Shown piece after piece: positions 52,094-60,287 of a stretch of 64,000 nt of DNA. The notes beneath the pieces were generated by a model that was not told the DNA's origin, searched no databases, and saw only the letters and a program-made list of their open reading frames with translations. A program made the position numbers and the translations under genes. The DNA comes from Streptosporangium becharense. Its GTDB lineage: Bacteria; Actinomycetota; Actinomycetes; Streptosporangiales; Streptosporangiaceae. The number at the start of each line of letters is the position of its first letter. Within the stretch, counting starts at the first letter, position 1. The stretch spans positions 5,394,001 to 5,458,000 of the forward strand of contig NZ_JACHMP010000001.1 of NCBI RefSeq assembly GCF_014204985.1. Direction: 5' to 3'.

Positions 52094-52147
52094 ATGGATC
52101 ACCGCGTCACCGTGTCGGCGCGTTCCGTGGCCGTACCGGTCCCGTAG
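52094..52147 (+). CDS. 17-codon ORF with strong ribosome site just after the riboswitch
   Basis: ATG 52094 has AGGAG seven bases upstream, the best ribosome site in this leader. The peptide (MDHRVTVSARSVAVPVP) has no known relative that I recognise. It may be a regulatory uORF of the RlpA-like gene, or the remnant of a lost gene. Translation is not shown. Confidence 0.35.
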   Translation: MDHRVTVSARSVAVPVP

Positions 52148-52397
52148 ACCCGCGCGTTCCGTCCCGGACCCCGCACGTCCCGCCCCCGTGGCCCTTCGCG
52201 TGCCGGTTCCCCGGGCCGCCGTCGTCAGCTCACCAGACCTCTTTCACCGCGTCCGATCGCGGTGTGCTCCCACCCGCGCTCCGCGTAGCTCCCGGTAGAT
52301 CCCGCTACGCCTTTCTCGTCGAGCGCGTACTCGCCCGTGCCTCCGCCGTGTGCCGCACGAGGCCGCCCTGTTCCCTCGCGAAAGAGCCCCTTCTCCC

Positions 52398-53387
52398 ATG
52401 CGTTTCTCCTTCGGCCCGTACCGCAACCGCCTCGCGGCGGCAGTCCTCGTCGGTGCGAGCGCGCTGACGGCCGCCGGTGTCACCTCCGTGCTCCCCGCCT
52501 CCGCCGCCACCCCGGTCCTCGCCCCCGCCGTCCCGGCCGTGCACACCGCCCCGGTGGCCGACACGCCCGAGGCCGCCGGTGAGAGGGTCATGCTCCAGGG
52601 ATCGACCACGGCCTCCTACTTCTGGGACGACTCCTCCGGCCGCGCCGGCGACACCGGTCTGCCCGCCAGTGGCAAGCCGATGCAGAAGGGCATGGCCGCG
52701 AGCCCGAGCTGGCCCCTGTTCACCGAGGGCTACGTCATCTACAAGGGCAAGAAGGCCAAGTTCTTCGTCGGCGACCGCGGTCCGGGCGAGCCCTCCAACC
52801 GGGGCATCATGCTCGACCTCGACGCCAAGACCTTCGCCGACCTGACCGGCGGCACGTTCAACTCCCGCACGCTCATGGTCAACGGCAACGGCGGCATGGG
52901 CCACATCAAGGTCCAGTACGTCATCACCAAGTGGGGCGACGGCGTGGGCAGGAAGAACCACCCGGTGGCCTTCTCCACCGGTGCCTGGGGCCGCAAGGAC
53001 CGTAACCCGGCCACCCCGCCGAAGCCGCTCGTCGCCAAGCCCGCCCCCAAGAAGGCGCAGGAGCCCAAGGTGGTCGCGGAGCCGAAGCAGGCCGTCAGGC
53101 CCGAGGCCGAGACCGAGTCCGCCGCGAAGCCCGCCGCGAAGTCCTCCACCGAGCCCGTCGCCGCGCCGGAGGCCGGCGCGTCCGCGAACGTCGTGCCCGC
53201 CACCGGTGCCGAGGCGGCCGAGAAGGACGCCCGGAACCTGGCCGGCACCGCCAACGCCGCCGCCACCTCCCCCTCCGACTCGACCGGTGCCGTAGCGGTG
53301 GTCCTGGCCGGCCTGGCCGTCGTGGGCGGTGGCGCCTACCTGGTCACCGGCCGCCTGCGCCGCTCCACCGGCCGCCGGGGTATCTGA
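52398..53387 (+). CDS. Secreted double-psi beta-barrel (RlpA-like) protein with C-terminal membrane anchor
   Basis: 329 residues from ATG 52398. A signal peptide (cut near ASAA) precedes a domain with GSTTASYFWDDSSGRAGD, FFVGDRGPG and GIMLDLDAKTFADLTGG, recalling the DPBB/RlpA fold that acts on peptidoglycan. An Ala/Pro/Lys/Glu-rich linker leads to one membrane helix (about 297-317) and a positive tail RRSTGRRGI. The riboswitch upstream suggests control by c-di-AMP, an osmotic and cell-wall signal. Enzyme activity is inference. Confidence 0.75.
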   Translation: MRFSFGPYRNRLAAAVLVGASALTAAGVTSVLPASAATPVLAPAVPAVHTAPVADTPEAAGERVMLQGSTTASYFWDDSSGRAGDTGLPASGKPMQKGMAASPSWPLFTEGYVIYKGKKAKFFVGDRGPGEPSNRGIMLDLDAKTFADLTGGTFNSRTLMVNGNGGMGHIKVQYVITKWGDGVGRKNHPVAFSTGAWGRKDRNPATPPKPLVAKPAPKKAQEPKVVAEPKQAVRPEAETESAAKPAAKSSTEPVAAPEAGASANVVPATGAEAAEKDARNLAGTANAAATSPSDSTGAVAVVLAGLAVVGGGAYLVTGRLRRSTGRRGI

Positions 53388-53404
53388 CACGTTCCACGGT
53401 CCGG

Positions 53405-53610
53405 CGCCGCACCTCCGTCACGCCGCGCGCCGGCCGCGCTGCACCACGCCGCACCTGCGCCACGCCGCGCGCTGGCCGCGCTGCACCACGCCGCGCCACC
53501 CCGAGCGTCGTACTGTGCCGCTGCCGCTGCCGCTGCCGCTGCCGCTACGCCGCGCGTCGTACGGTGTCGCCACGTGTCGTACGGTGTCGCCCCGTGCCAC
53601 CCCGCGCTGC
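53405..53610. repeat. Several tandem repeats in a convergent spacer
   Basis: A unit of about 50 bp (ccgcgctgcaccacgccgca) repeats twice, a 6-bp ctgccg repeat runs at about 53519-53548, and a 20-bp gtcgtacggtgtcgcc unit repeats at about 53560-53605. Confidence 0.7.
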
Positions 53611-53636
53611 CACGTCGCGCCGAACGCCGACCGCCC

Positions 53637-54302
53637 TCACGGTCGGCGTTCGACGGCGGCGCGGAAGCCGGGGAGCAGCTTCGTCAGCTCGGCGGCGGTG
53701 AAGATGGCGCCGAGCACCACCCCCACGGTGCCGTCGTCCGCCCAGACGCACATCCCGGTCTCGCTGAGGGAGATCTCCTCCCCCACGCAGCGGGCGTGAC
53801 CGCCGAACGAGCCGGTGGGGACGGTGAACTCCCGGTCGGGTTCGCCCTCGACGAAGTCGTCGAGGATGCGGTCGACGACCGGCGCCTGCTGGTCGGCGCG
53901 GATGGTCACGTCGTAGCCGGTGAAGATGAGGTTCCGGGTCCAGTCTTGGCCCTTGGCCTTCTTGATCTCCTCGTACCGTATCTGGACCGCGTTCTGCACG
54001 GCGAGGTCGGGGACGTGGGGGCGTCGCTCCATCAGTTCCTCGCGGGTGAGGAAGGGCCACATGCCGTCGAGGCGCACGCTTCCCGCCTTCTGCGCCGGGG
54101 GGATCGTCAGGCGGTGGACGTTCCCGGCGGGAGCCGTGTCCGGGGCGCCGCCCGCGCCGGGTGTGTCAGGTGTGCCGGACGTGCACGCCGGCACCGTACC
54201 CAGGACGAGCGCGGCCACCGCCGCGGCGGCTCGGCGCCTCCGGGAGGCGGCGCGCGGACGTGGTGACCGGTGGGACGGGCGAGGGGCGGGGAACGCGAAC
54301 AC
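53637..54302 (-). CDS. Predicted lipoprotein, unknown function
   Basis: 221 residues from GTG 54302, with AAGGAAGG four bases upstream; an ATG at 54335 is an alternative. A long Arg-rich N-region precedes a lipobox VPAC. The mature part has KAGSVRLDGMWPFLTREEL, QDWTRNLIFTGYDVTIRADQ and a cystine-type pair of Cys (ARCVGEEI, MCVWADDGTVGVVLG). No named family is recognised. Confidence 0.65.
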   Translation of the reverse strand: MFAFPAPRPSHRSPRPRAASRRRRAAAAVAALVLGTVPACTSGTPDTPGAGGAPDTAPAGNVHRLTIPPAQKAGSVRLDGMWPFLTREELMERRPHVPDLAVQNAVQIRYEEIKKAKGQDWTRNLIFTGYDVTIRADQQAPVVDRILDDFVEGEPDREFTVPTGSFGGHARCVGEEISLSETGMCVWADDGTVGVVLGAIFTAAELTKLLPGFRAAVERRP

Positions 54303-54452
54303 GGGACCTTCCTTCGTACCTTCATGCCCGGACACGTGCCGAGGCGACGAGGGCGTGCCGCAAGGTTAGGCCGTCCCTCCGCGGATGCCGTCCCCCGCCC
54401 GGCTGACCGGTTCCCCCTCGGCCGGATGACCTCCGAGCTTGCCCCCCTCTCT

Positions 54453-54469
54453 ACAGAATGAGATTCTGT
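54453..54469. promoter_or_regulatory. 7-3-7 palindrome upstream of the hydrolase gene
   Basis: ACAGAATGAGATTCTGT is a perfect dyad 29 bp before the hydrolase start. It looks like a TetR-class operator; no regulator gene is nearby. Confidence 0.65.
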
Positions 54470-54497
54470 TCTGCGAGATCCGCACAGTGGGAGGGAC

Positions 54498-55358
54498 ATG
54501 ACTCTGCGAGCCTCGGCGAACGGCATCGAGATCGCCTACGACACCTTCGGCTCCCCCGGGGGACGCCCGCTTCTGCTGGTCATGGGGCTGGGCTCCCAGA
54601 TGATCCACTGGGATGAGGAGTTCTGCGGCCTCCTCGCCGGCCGCGGGCACCACGTGGTGCGTTTCGACAACCGCGACATCGGCGAGAGCACCCACCTGCA
54701 CGAGGCCGGGGCCCCCGTCCTGGGCGGCGGCGGCCGGGTGCCGTACCTGCTGGACGACATGGCCGACGACACCGCCGGGCTGCTCGACGTGCTGGGCTGG
54801 GACGCGGCCCACGTGGTCGGCGTCTCGATGGGCGGCATGATCGCCCAGTCGCTGGCGATCCGCCACCCGCACCGCGTGCGCAGCCTCACCTCGATCATGT
54901 CCACGCCGAGTCCGCAGGCCGCCCCGCCGACCGACGCGGCGATGGCGGCCCTGATGTCGCCGCCGTCGCCCGACCGGGAGACCGCGATCCGGCGGGCCCT
55001 GGAGACCTGGAAGGTCATCGGCTCACCCGGCTACCCGTTCGACCACGAGCGGATCGAGCGGGTGGCCGGGCTGAGCTACGACCGCTCCTACGACCCGGCG
55101 GGTACCTCCCGGCAGCTGGCCGCCATCCTCGCCTCCGCCGACCGCGCTCCGGGGCTCAAGGAGCTCAGGATCCCCGCGCTCGTGTTGCACGGCGAGGACG
55201 ACCAGCTCGTCCCGCTCTCCGGGGGGATCGCCACCGCCGATGCGATTCCCGGCGCCAGGCTGGTCACCTTCCCCGGTATGGGACACGACCTTCCCCGTGC
55301 CCTCTGGCCGAGGTTCGTCGAGGAGATCGACGCGCTCACCGCCGCCGCCGAGCGGTGA
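54498..55358 (+). CDS. Alpha/beta-hydrolase fold protein
   Basis: 286 residues, GGGAGGG before the ATG. The nucleophile elbow is GVSMGGMIAQ (Ser), with HG in PALVLHGEDDQLVPL (catalytic Asp region) and a C-terminal GMGHDLP (catalytic His). It is cytosolic and of the epoxide hydrolase/haloperoxidase-like group. The substrate is unknown. The palindrome upstream suggests control by an unlinked repressor. Confidence 0.88.
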   Translation: MTLRASANGIEIAYDTFGSPGGRPLLLVMGLGSQMIHWDEEFCGLLAGRGHHVVRFDNRDIGESTHLHEAGAPVLGGGGRVPYLLDDMADDTAGLLDVLGWDAAHVVGVSMGGMIAQSLAIRHPHRVRSLTSIMSTPSPQAAPPTDAAMAALMSPPSPDRETAIRRALETWKVIGSPGYPFDHERIERVAGLSYDRSYDPAGTSRQLAAILASADRAPGLKELRIPALVLHGEDDQLVPLSGGIATADAIPGARLVTFPGMGHDLPRALWPRFVEEIDALTAAAER

Positions 55359-55405
55359 GCTCCGGTACGGCCCGCGCCTCCCGGGGTGCGGGCCGTACCG
55401 GAGGA

Positions 55406-55777
55406 TCAGATTTCGAGCCGCTCCTCGATGGCGCGCAGGGTGTGGCGTGCCAGTGCGAGGTTGGCCCGGTTCCGGTCGAGCGCGAGGTAGAGGAAGAGCC
55501 CCTTGCCGCCGCGGCCGCTGATGGGACGGATGATGTGGTACTGGGTGCCGAGCGTGATGAGGATGTCCTCGATGCCGTCCTTGAGGCCGAGTGACTCCAT
55601 GGTCCGCATCTTGGCCTTGACGACCTCGGTGTTGCCGGCGGCGGCCACCTGAAGGTCGAGATCCTTGGAGCCGCCGAGCGCACCCAGCGCCATCCCGCTG
55701 TTGTAGTCGACGACGACCGCCCCGATGGAGCCGTCGATCGCCAACATCTCCTTGAGAGAGATGTCCATGTTGCCCAT
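55406..55777 (-). CDS. Roadblock/LC7 domain protein, third in the operon
   Basis: 123 residues, GGAGA seven bases before the ATG. The Roadblock/LC7 fold is seen: SLKEMLAIDGSIGAVVVDYN, GMALGALGG and LFLYLALDRNRANLALARHT. In bacteria such proteins pair with small Ras-like GTPases (MglB with MglA, conservon CvnB with CvnD). No GTPase gene is in this operon or near it. Confidence 0.85.
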   Translation of the reverse strand: MGNMDISLKEMLAIDGSIGAVVVDYNSGMALGALGGSKDLDLQVAAAGNTEVVKAKMRTMESLGLKDGIEDILITLGTQYHIIRPISGRGGKGLFLYLALDRNRANLALARHTLRAIEERLEI

Positions 55778-55789
55778 TGGTGTCTCCGA

Positions 55790-56170
55790 TCAGTGCGTCA
55801 GCGATATACGGGATGCGACGGCGGCCAGCCGCGCCGCCGTCTTACGGCCCTCCAGCCGGAGCAGGCCCAGGTTCGTCCCGGGGCGTGCGAGGACTGTGAG
55901 GACGATCTTGGGGCCGGCGGCGTAGCAGGCCGCGTAACCGTTGGTTCCGGAGATCAGCGTCTCCTCGAAGGCGCCCTTGCCGGCCATGTCCGTCATCCGG
56001 CGGCTGAGGGCCAGCAGCGCGGAGGAGAGGGCGCCGGTCTGCTCGCTGTCACCTTCCAGGTCGCTGGCTATCGTCAGGCCGTCGACGCTGCACGCGATGC
56101 TCCCGTTCACGTCGGGCATGCGCTCCCGCAGCAGCGCCATCTCGCGGAGCACCTCCTCGCGCAACTCCAC
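55790..56170 (-). CDS. Roadblock/LC7 domain protein, second in the operon
   Basis: 126 residues from GTG 56170, chosen for AAGGAGG with a six-base spacing; the ATG at 56218 has no such site. The fold reads MLRERMPDVNGSIACSVDGL, TDMAGKGAFEETLISGTNGY, TVLARPGTNLGLLRLEGRKT, which matches MglB-type Roadblock proteins. It is cytosolic. Its partner is unknown; it is close to the DUF4388-type gene upstream and the third Roadblock gene downstream. Confidence 0.85.
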   Translation of the reverse strand: MELREEVLREMALLRERMPDVNGSIACSVDGLTIASDLEGDSEQTGALSSALLALSRRMTDMAGKGAFEETLISGTNGYAACYAAGPKIVLTVLARPGTNLGLLRLEGRKTAARLAAVASRISLTH

Positions 56171-56228
56171 CGGCGTCCTCCTTCCGATCAGCTTCAGCGT
56201 CCGCAGCCTTATCGGCATCGGACCAGGG

Positions 56229-57557
56229 TCACGTCAGTGCCTCCAATGCGTTCCTGAGCCGGATGAGCAGGCTCACGTCGGTCGGGTCCCCGGTCGCCCG
56301 GGGAAGCCGGTCCGTCGCCCGTACCGGAGAGCCCGTCCCGGCTGCCGGGATCTCCGTGGCCCCCCTCGCCCGTCTGGGCAGCGGATCCGCCACGGCAGGT
56401 GCGGCGGGCTCCATGGAGGACACTGCGGCGGACCCACCGGCGGACCCGCTGAGTGCCGCGGTGCTCGCCACGGGGGGTGCCGCGGTCATGACGAGCGCGG
56501 CGAGAACGGTGGGCATGGTGGGCACGGTGGGCATGGTGGGCACGGCAGAGGAGGCGGTCACCGAAGGGGGCACCGAGGGGGGCACCGAGGGGGGCACCGA
56601 GGGGGGCACCGTCTTTTCTGCACGCGGCTCGGGTGGGTCCTGCGACGCGGGGGCGCCTGCGGCGCGCGGGCCCTCGGAGGGCGGGGCACCTGCGTCGCGC
56701 GGGGTGAGAGCGCCTCCGGGTGCGGGGTGGCCTCCGCCCAGGGGGGCTGGGTCCGGGGTGCGGAGCAGGCCGGACGACGCGAGGCGGCGTACGGCGAGCA
56801 GCACCGAATACGCGGGGCGGCCCAGCTTCCGGGCCAGGTCGAGAGGGGTGGCCGAGGAGTCGGCGCCGATCAGCACCTCCCACTGGAGCGAGGTCAGCAC
56901 CACCCGCTGGGCGGTGACGCGCCGTACCGGGACGACGGGGGAGGTGTCCAGGTCCGTGTGCGGCCAGGCCTGTTCCAGCTGGGTTCTCCTGCGTGCGCAC
57001 TCCCGGAACAACCCGGTCACCTCGACGTACCGCTGCGCTCCGAGCCAGTGCCGCTCTCCCGGCCGGAACCGGGGCCGGCGCCCGCTCAAGCCGGTTCCGG
57101 AACCGGGCCTCAGGTCGGCCCCCGATCCGGAACCCGGAGCCATCCCGGAGCCGGTTCCCGGACCAGACCCCGTCCCGGTTCCCGGACCAGACCCCGTCCC
57201 GGTTCTCGGCCCCGTTCCGGTTCCCGGACCCGGCCCGGGGCCGAGTAGGAAGAACGCGGCGTCGAGCACCGCGGTCAGCGCGCAGAGCTCCAGTTCGCCC
57301 CTGGTGAGCGCACCCCGGCGGACCAGCAGCTCGCCGCCGCACGCCTCCGCGGTGGACTCCTGCCTGGCCCGGTGCACCGTCGGGGCGGGGAGCCCGAGGC
57401 CGGTGACCAGCAGGTCCTCCACCCGGGGGGCGACCGCGCTCTCGGCGTGGGTCACGCGGCCGTCGACGAGGTAGAAGGTCCCGGCCTCGCCGAGACGCAG
57501 TGACCCGGTGGCGTGGCCGCCGGCGAGTTCGTTGAGGATGGCCTCGACGCTCGACAT
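56229..57557 (-). CDS. DUF4388 (PATAN)-type protein with winged helix and low-complexity regions
   Basis: 442 residues. The N-terminal 100 resemble DUF4388: ILNELAGGHATGSLRLGEAG, FYLVDGRVTHAESAVAP. A Gly/Thr/Pro repeat (about 106-158) follows, then a winged-helix-like region (QWEVLIGADSSATPLDLAR, RPAYSVLLAVRRLASSGL, about 227-262), and a long Pro/Ala/Ser-rich tail (about 263-420). DUF4388 proteins are signal-output modules in bacteria. It lies between two Roadblock genes and is coupled to both by short gaps. Confidence 0.75.
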   Translation of the reverse strand: MSSVEAILNELAGGHATGSLRLGEAGTFYLVDGRVTHAESAVAPRVEDLLVTGLGLPAPTVHRARQESTAEACGGELLVRRGALTRGELELCALTAVLDAAFFLLGPGPGPGTGTGPRTGTGSGPGTGTGSGPGTGSGMAPGSGSGADLRPGSGTGLSGRRPRFRPGERHWLGAQRYVEVTGLFRECARRRTQLEQAWPHTDLDTSPVVPVRRVTAQRVVLTSLQWEVLIGADSSATPLDLARKLGRPAYSVLLAVRRLASSGLLRTPDPAPLGGGHPAPGGALTPRDAGAPPSEGPRAAGAPASQDPPEPRAEKTVPPSVPPSVPPSVPPSVTASSAVPTMPTVPTMPTVLAALVMTAAPPVASTAALSGSAGGSAAVSSMEPAAPAVADPLPRRARGATEIPAAGTGSPVRATDRLPRATGDPTDVSLLIRLRNALEALT

Positions 57558-57561
57558 GGGC

Positions 57562-57942
57562 TCACGTCGTCATCGGATCGCCGGAGAGTGCCTGCAGGCG
57601 GTGCCGGGCCAGCGCCAGGTTCGAGCGTTCGAGGTCGAGCCGGACATAAATCACCAGCGGGCCGTTGAAAACGGTCTCCAGCGGTTTCAGTAAATGGTAG
57701 CCGCCGTCCGTTGTGATGATCATGTCGTTGAGGCGGACCGTTCCTCCGGGGGAGGCGACGGCGATTGCGTCCAGGGTGGCGCGGAGGGTCTCGCTCAGGC
57801 CGGCGGCCGACTTCTCCGCATCCGGCCGGCGGCTTCCGCCACCGGTCGCCACGGCCGTCCCGCTGGTCTGATCGATGAGGATCGCGTCCAGCGCGCCGGG
57901 GATGGCCATCACCGCAGTGAGGCAGTCTTCGATTCCGAGCAC
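57562..57942 (-). CDS. Roadblock/LC7 domain protein, first in the operon
   Basis: 126 residues from GTG 57942 (GAGGGAG before it; an ATG at 57984 is an alternative). The fold reads GIEDCLTAVMAIPGALDAIL, TSGTAVATGGG, and the last helix with YVRLDLERSNLALARHRLQAL, almost the same as that of the third protein (LALDRNRANLALARHTLRAI). It opens the four-gene operon (Roadblock, DUF4388-type, Roadblock, Roadblock). The stop is five bases before the next start. Confidence 0.85.
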   Translation of the reverse strand: MLGIEDCLTAVMAIPGALDAILIDQTSGTAVATGGGSRRPDAEKSAAGLSETLRATLDAIAVASPGGTVRLNDMIITTDGGYHLLKPLETVFNGPLVIYVRLDLERSNLALARHRLQALSGDPMTT

Positions 57943-58024
57943 GGGCTCTCCCTCGCCGCCGACTTCCAACGCGTCGCTGGGCAAGCGTAGGGAAAACCCT
58001 CAGAAATCCATTGTCTTCACCATG

Positions 58025-58044
58025 CTTCCGGTGAAAACCGGAAG
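58025..58044 (-). terminator. Hairpin with GAAA tetraloop between DUF4032 and Roadblock genes
   Basis: CTTCCGGT-GAAA-ACCGGAAG is a perfect 8-bp stem when read on the plus strand. On the minus strand it follows the DUF4032 gene's stop by about 50 bases, so it may end that transcript, or form a leader element of the Roadblock operon. Confidence 0.55.
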
Positions 58045-58096
58045 AGGTTTCATCTACCGGGTAGAAGAATGTGCACCCCAGGTGGAGAGATTTCTA

Positions 58097-59308
58097 TTAT
58101 TCCTCGGCTATAAGCGCCTTTTCATCCGGCTTAAAAACAAGGACATTCTTCACATACGATTCCACTGCGGCGGGCAGTCCGACGTCCTGCCCGGCCTGCT
58201 CCGACATGAACCAGCGGTGGTCGAGCACCTCATGGAAGAACTGGGCGGGCTCCAGCTTGCCCCGCAGCTCCTCCGGGACCGCCTCCACGGTCGGCTGGAA
58301 GACCTCCGCCAGCCAGTGGTGGGCGACGATCGCCTCGTCCTCGTGCCGCAGCCCGCGCGAGACCCGGAAGGAGTCGAGGTCGTTCAGCAGGCGCCTGGCC
58401 TGGTTCTCCTCCACGTCCAGGCCGGTCAGGCGGAGCAGCCTGCGCTGGTGGTGCCCGGCGTCCACGACCTTGGGCCGCACGATCAGCCGCCCGGTGCCCG
58501 CCTTGCGGCGGACCATCATCTCGGCGACGTCGAAGCCGAGTGAGTTCAGCCGGCGGATCCGCTGGTCGATGATGTGCCAGTCGACCTCCTCGATGATGTC
58601 GTCGGAGGTGAGCTCGTTCCAGAGCCGGTGGTAGCGCGCGCAGACGGAGTCGGCGACCTGCTCGGGATCGATGGAGGGGTGCAGCAGCCCGCCCGCCTCC
58701 AGGTCGAGCATCTCGCCGAAGAGGTTGGTGTGCGCCACGTCGATGTCGTGCAACCGCTGACCGTCACTGATCATGGGGTGCAGCTCACCGGTCTCCGCGT
58801 CGACCAGGTACGCGGCGAAGGAGCCCGCGTCCCGGCGGAACAGGACGTTCGACAGCGAGCAGTCGCCCCAGTAGAACCCGGTCAGGTGCAACCGGACCAG
58901 CAGCACGGCCAGCGCGTCGAGCAGCCGGTTGAGGGTCTCGGGCCGGACCGTCCCCGACATGACCGCCCGGTAGGGCAGGGAGAACTGCAGATGCTGGGTG
59001 ATCAGCGCGGAGTCGAGCGGCTCGCCGGAGGCGTCGGTCCGGCCGGTCACCACGGCCACCGGTTCGACGGAGGGGGTGTCCAGCCGGCTCAGGTCCCACA
59101 GCAGGCGATACTCCCGCTTTGCGTAGTACTCGCTGATCTCCTTGATCGCGTAGACCCTGCCGGAGAGCCGGGCGAAGCGCACCACGTGCCGGGAGATGCC
59201 CCTGGGCAGGGAGACCAGGCGGTGCTCCGGCCACTGCTCCAGGGGGACGTCCCAGGGGAGGCGGATGAGGTCCGGGTCGCTCGGGGTGCCGGTGAGCTGC
59301 AGGGGCAT
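58097..59308 (-). CDS. DUF4032 protein with kinase-like core
   Basis: 403 residues from ATG 59308. The N-terminal half has a protein-kinase-like layout: VYAIKEISEYYAKREYRLL (Lys and Glu), YWGDCSLSNVLFRRD (catalytic-loop Asp and Asn) and AAYLVDAETGELH (Mg-binding DxE). DUF4032 occupies the C-terminal part with DQRIRRLNSLGFDVAEM. Such proteins are found in actinobacteria with unknown substrates. It follows the class II aldolase gene directly, so they are co-transcribed. Confidence 0.82.
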   Translation of the reverse strand: MPLQLTGTPSDPDLIRLPWDVPLEQWPEHRLVSLPRGISRHVVRFARLSGRVYAIKEISEYYAKREYRLLWDLSRLDTPSVEPVAVVTGRTDASGEPLDSALITQHLQFSLPYRAVMSGTVRPETLNRLLDALAVLLVRLHLTGFYWGDCSLSNVLFRRDAGSFAAYLVDAETGELHPMISDGQRLHDIDVAHTNLFGEMLDLEAGGLLHPSIDPEQVADSVCARYHRLWNELTSDDIIEEVDWHIIDQRIRRLNSLGFDVAEMMVRRKAGTGRLIVRPKVVDAGHHQRRLLRLTGLDVEENQARRLLNDLDSFRVSRGLRHEDEAIVAHHWLAEVFQPTVEAVPEELRGKLEPAQFFHEVLDHRWFMSEQAGQDVGLPAAVESYVKNVLVFKPDEKALIAEE

Positions 59309-59312
59309 CGGG

Positions 59313-59960
59313 TCAGTCCTCACGACGGGGGAACGTGGGCGGGTCGAAGGCGCGCTGGACGACGGCGGCGAGCTGTTCCTCGGTGAGCACCCTGGGCTCA
59401 CCGACGCCCTTGGCGCGCACGTAGACCTCGCAGAGCCACTCCAGCAGCCTGGTCGCCTCGAACGCGGCGTCCAGGTCGTGGCCGATCGTGATCCCGCCGT
59501 GGTTGGCGAGCAGCGCCGCGCGCCTGTCCTTGAGCGCGGCCCGTACGGAGGCGGCGAGCTCGGGGGTGCCGTAGGTGGCGTACTCGGCCACCCGGACGGC
59601 CCCGCCCAGCAGCAGCGCGGTGTAGTGGATCGGCGGCAGCTCGGTCATCGTCGTGGCGACCACGGTGCCGAAGGTCGAGTGGGTGTGCACGACGGCGCCC
59701 GCGGTGGTGGCCGCGTAGATCGCCAGGTGCATGGGGGTTTCGGACGAGGGTTGAAGGTCGCCCTCGACGAGGTGGCCGCCGACGTCGACGACCGGGCACG
59801 CCTCGGGCTCCAGCCGCTCCAGGGAGACGCCGCTGGGCGTGACAGCGACCAGGTCGCCTGAGCGTACGCTCAGGTTGCCCGCGGTCCCGACGACCAGTCC
59901 GAGCGCCGCGGCCCGATGACCGTAATCGCACAACATGCGACGTTGTTCCGCCAGCAACAT
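59313..59960 (-). CDS. Class II aldolase (L-fuculose-phosphate aldolase type)
   Basis: 215 residues, the length of FucA. The pattern is LGLVVGTAGNLSVR (phosphate site), SSETPMHLAIY (catalytic Glu), VVHTHSTFGTVVATT (Zn His pair) and ALLANHGGITIG (third His). It would split a 1-phosphosugar acid or related compound into DHAP and lactaldehyde. It is upstream of the DUF4032 gene and divergent from the aminosugar importer; two DasR-type sites lie in the shared spacer. Confidence 0.88.
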   Translation of the reverse strand: MLLAEQRRMLCDYGHRAAALGLVVGTAGNLSVRSGDLVAVTPSGVSLERLEPEACPVVDVGGHLVEGDLQPSSETPMHLAIYAATTAGAVVHTHSTFGTVVATTMTELPPIHYTALLLGGAVRVAEYATYGTPELAASVRAALKDRRAALLANHGGITIGHDLDAAFEATRLLEWLCEVYVRAKGVGEPRVLTEEQLAAVVQRAFDPPTFPRRED

Positions 59961-60006
59961 GACGTCAAAAGTAGGGGGTTGCGGTATCGGGCGGCAAACT
60001 TCATTA

Positions 60007-60022
60007 TCTGGTCTAGACCGCC
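60007..60022. promoter_or_regulatory. DasR-type operator (dre) 1
   Basis: CTGGTCTAGACCGC matches the DasR core TGGTCTAGACCA except the last base. It is 47 bp upstream of the aldolase start on the minus strand and 266 bp from the importer. Confidence 0.75.
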
Positions 60023-60180
60023 CCGCATCTCCTGGGGGCCGGAGGGTGTGATTCCCCGATCCCGGTGGGGCCGTGATGTCAACGGTCAGCGGGAAGAACG
60101 GGGTAATTCATCCCCTTCCACCGCGTCATTCTGCTTCTCGTCGCGGGGTTGCTACCGGAAGTGTCGCGGGGACATCACGG

Positions 60181-60196
60181 CTCGGTCTAGACCGGT
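60181..60196. promoter_or_regulatory. DasR-type operator (dre) 2
   Basis: CTCGGTCTAGACCGGT keeps the invariant GGTCTAGACC core and lies 92 bp before the importer's first gene. DasR itself is not in the window. Confidence 0.75.
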
Positions 60197-60245
60197 CGCA
60201 ACCTCTTGACGACGAATCTGGGGATACGTACGTTCGGGCGCACGT

Positions 60246-60262
60246 TTAGGAAACTTTCCTAA
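60246..60262. promoter_or_regulatory. 17-bp palindrome next to the importer's ribosome site
   Basis: TTAGGAAACTTTCCTAA is a perfect 8-1-8 dyad about 26 bp before the start. It resembles operator motifs I associate with ROK-family repressors of actinobacterial sugar genes; this identity is from memory and unverified. Confidence 0.6.
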
Positions 60263-60287
60263 TTGATTTCCGGCCCAGGAGGGTTGC

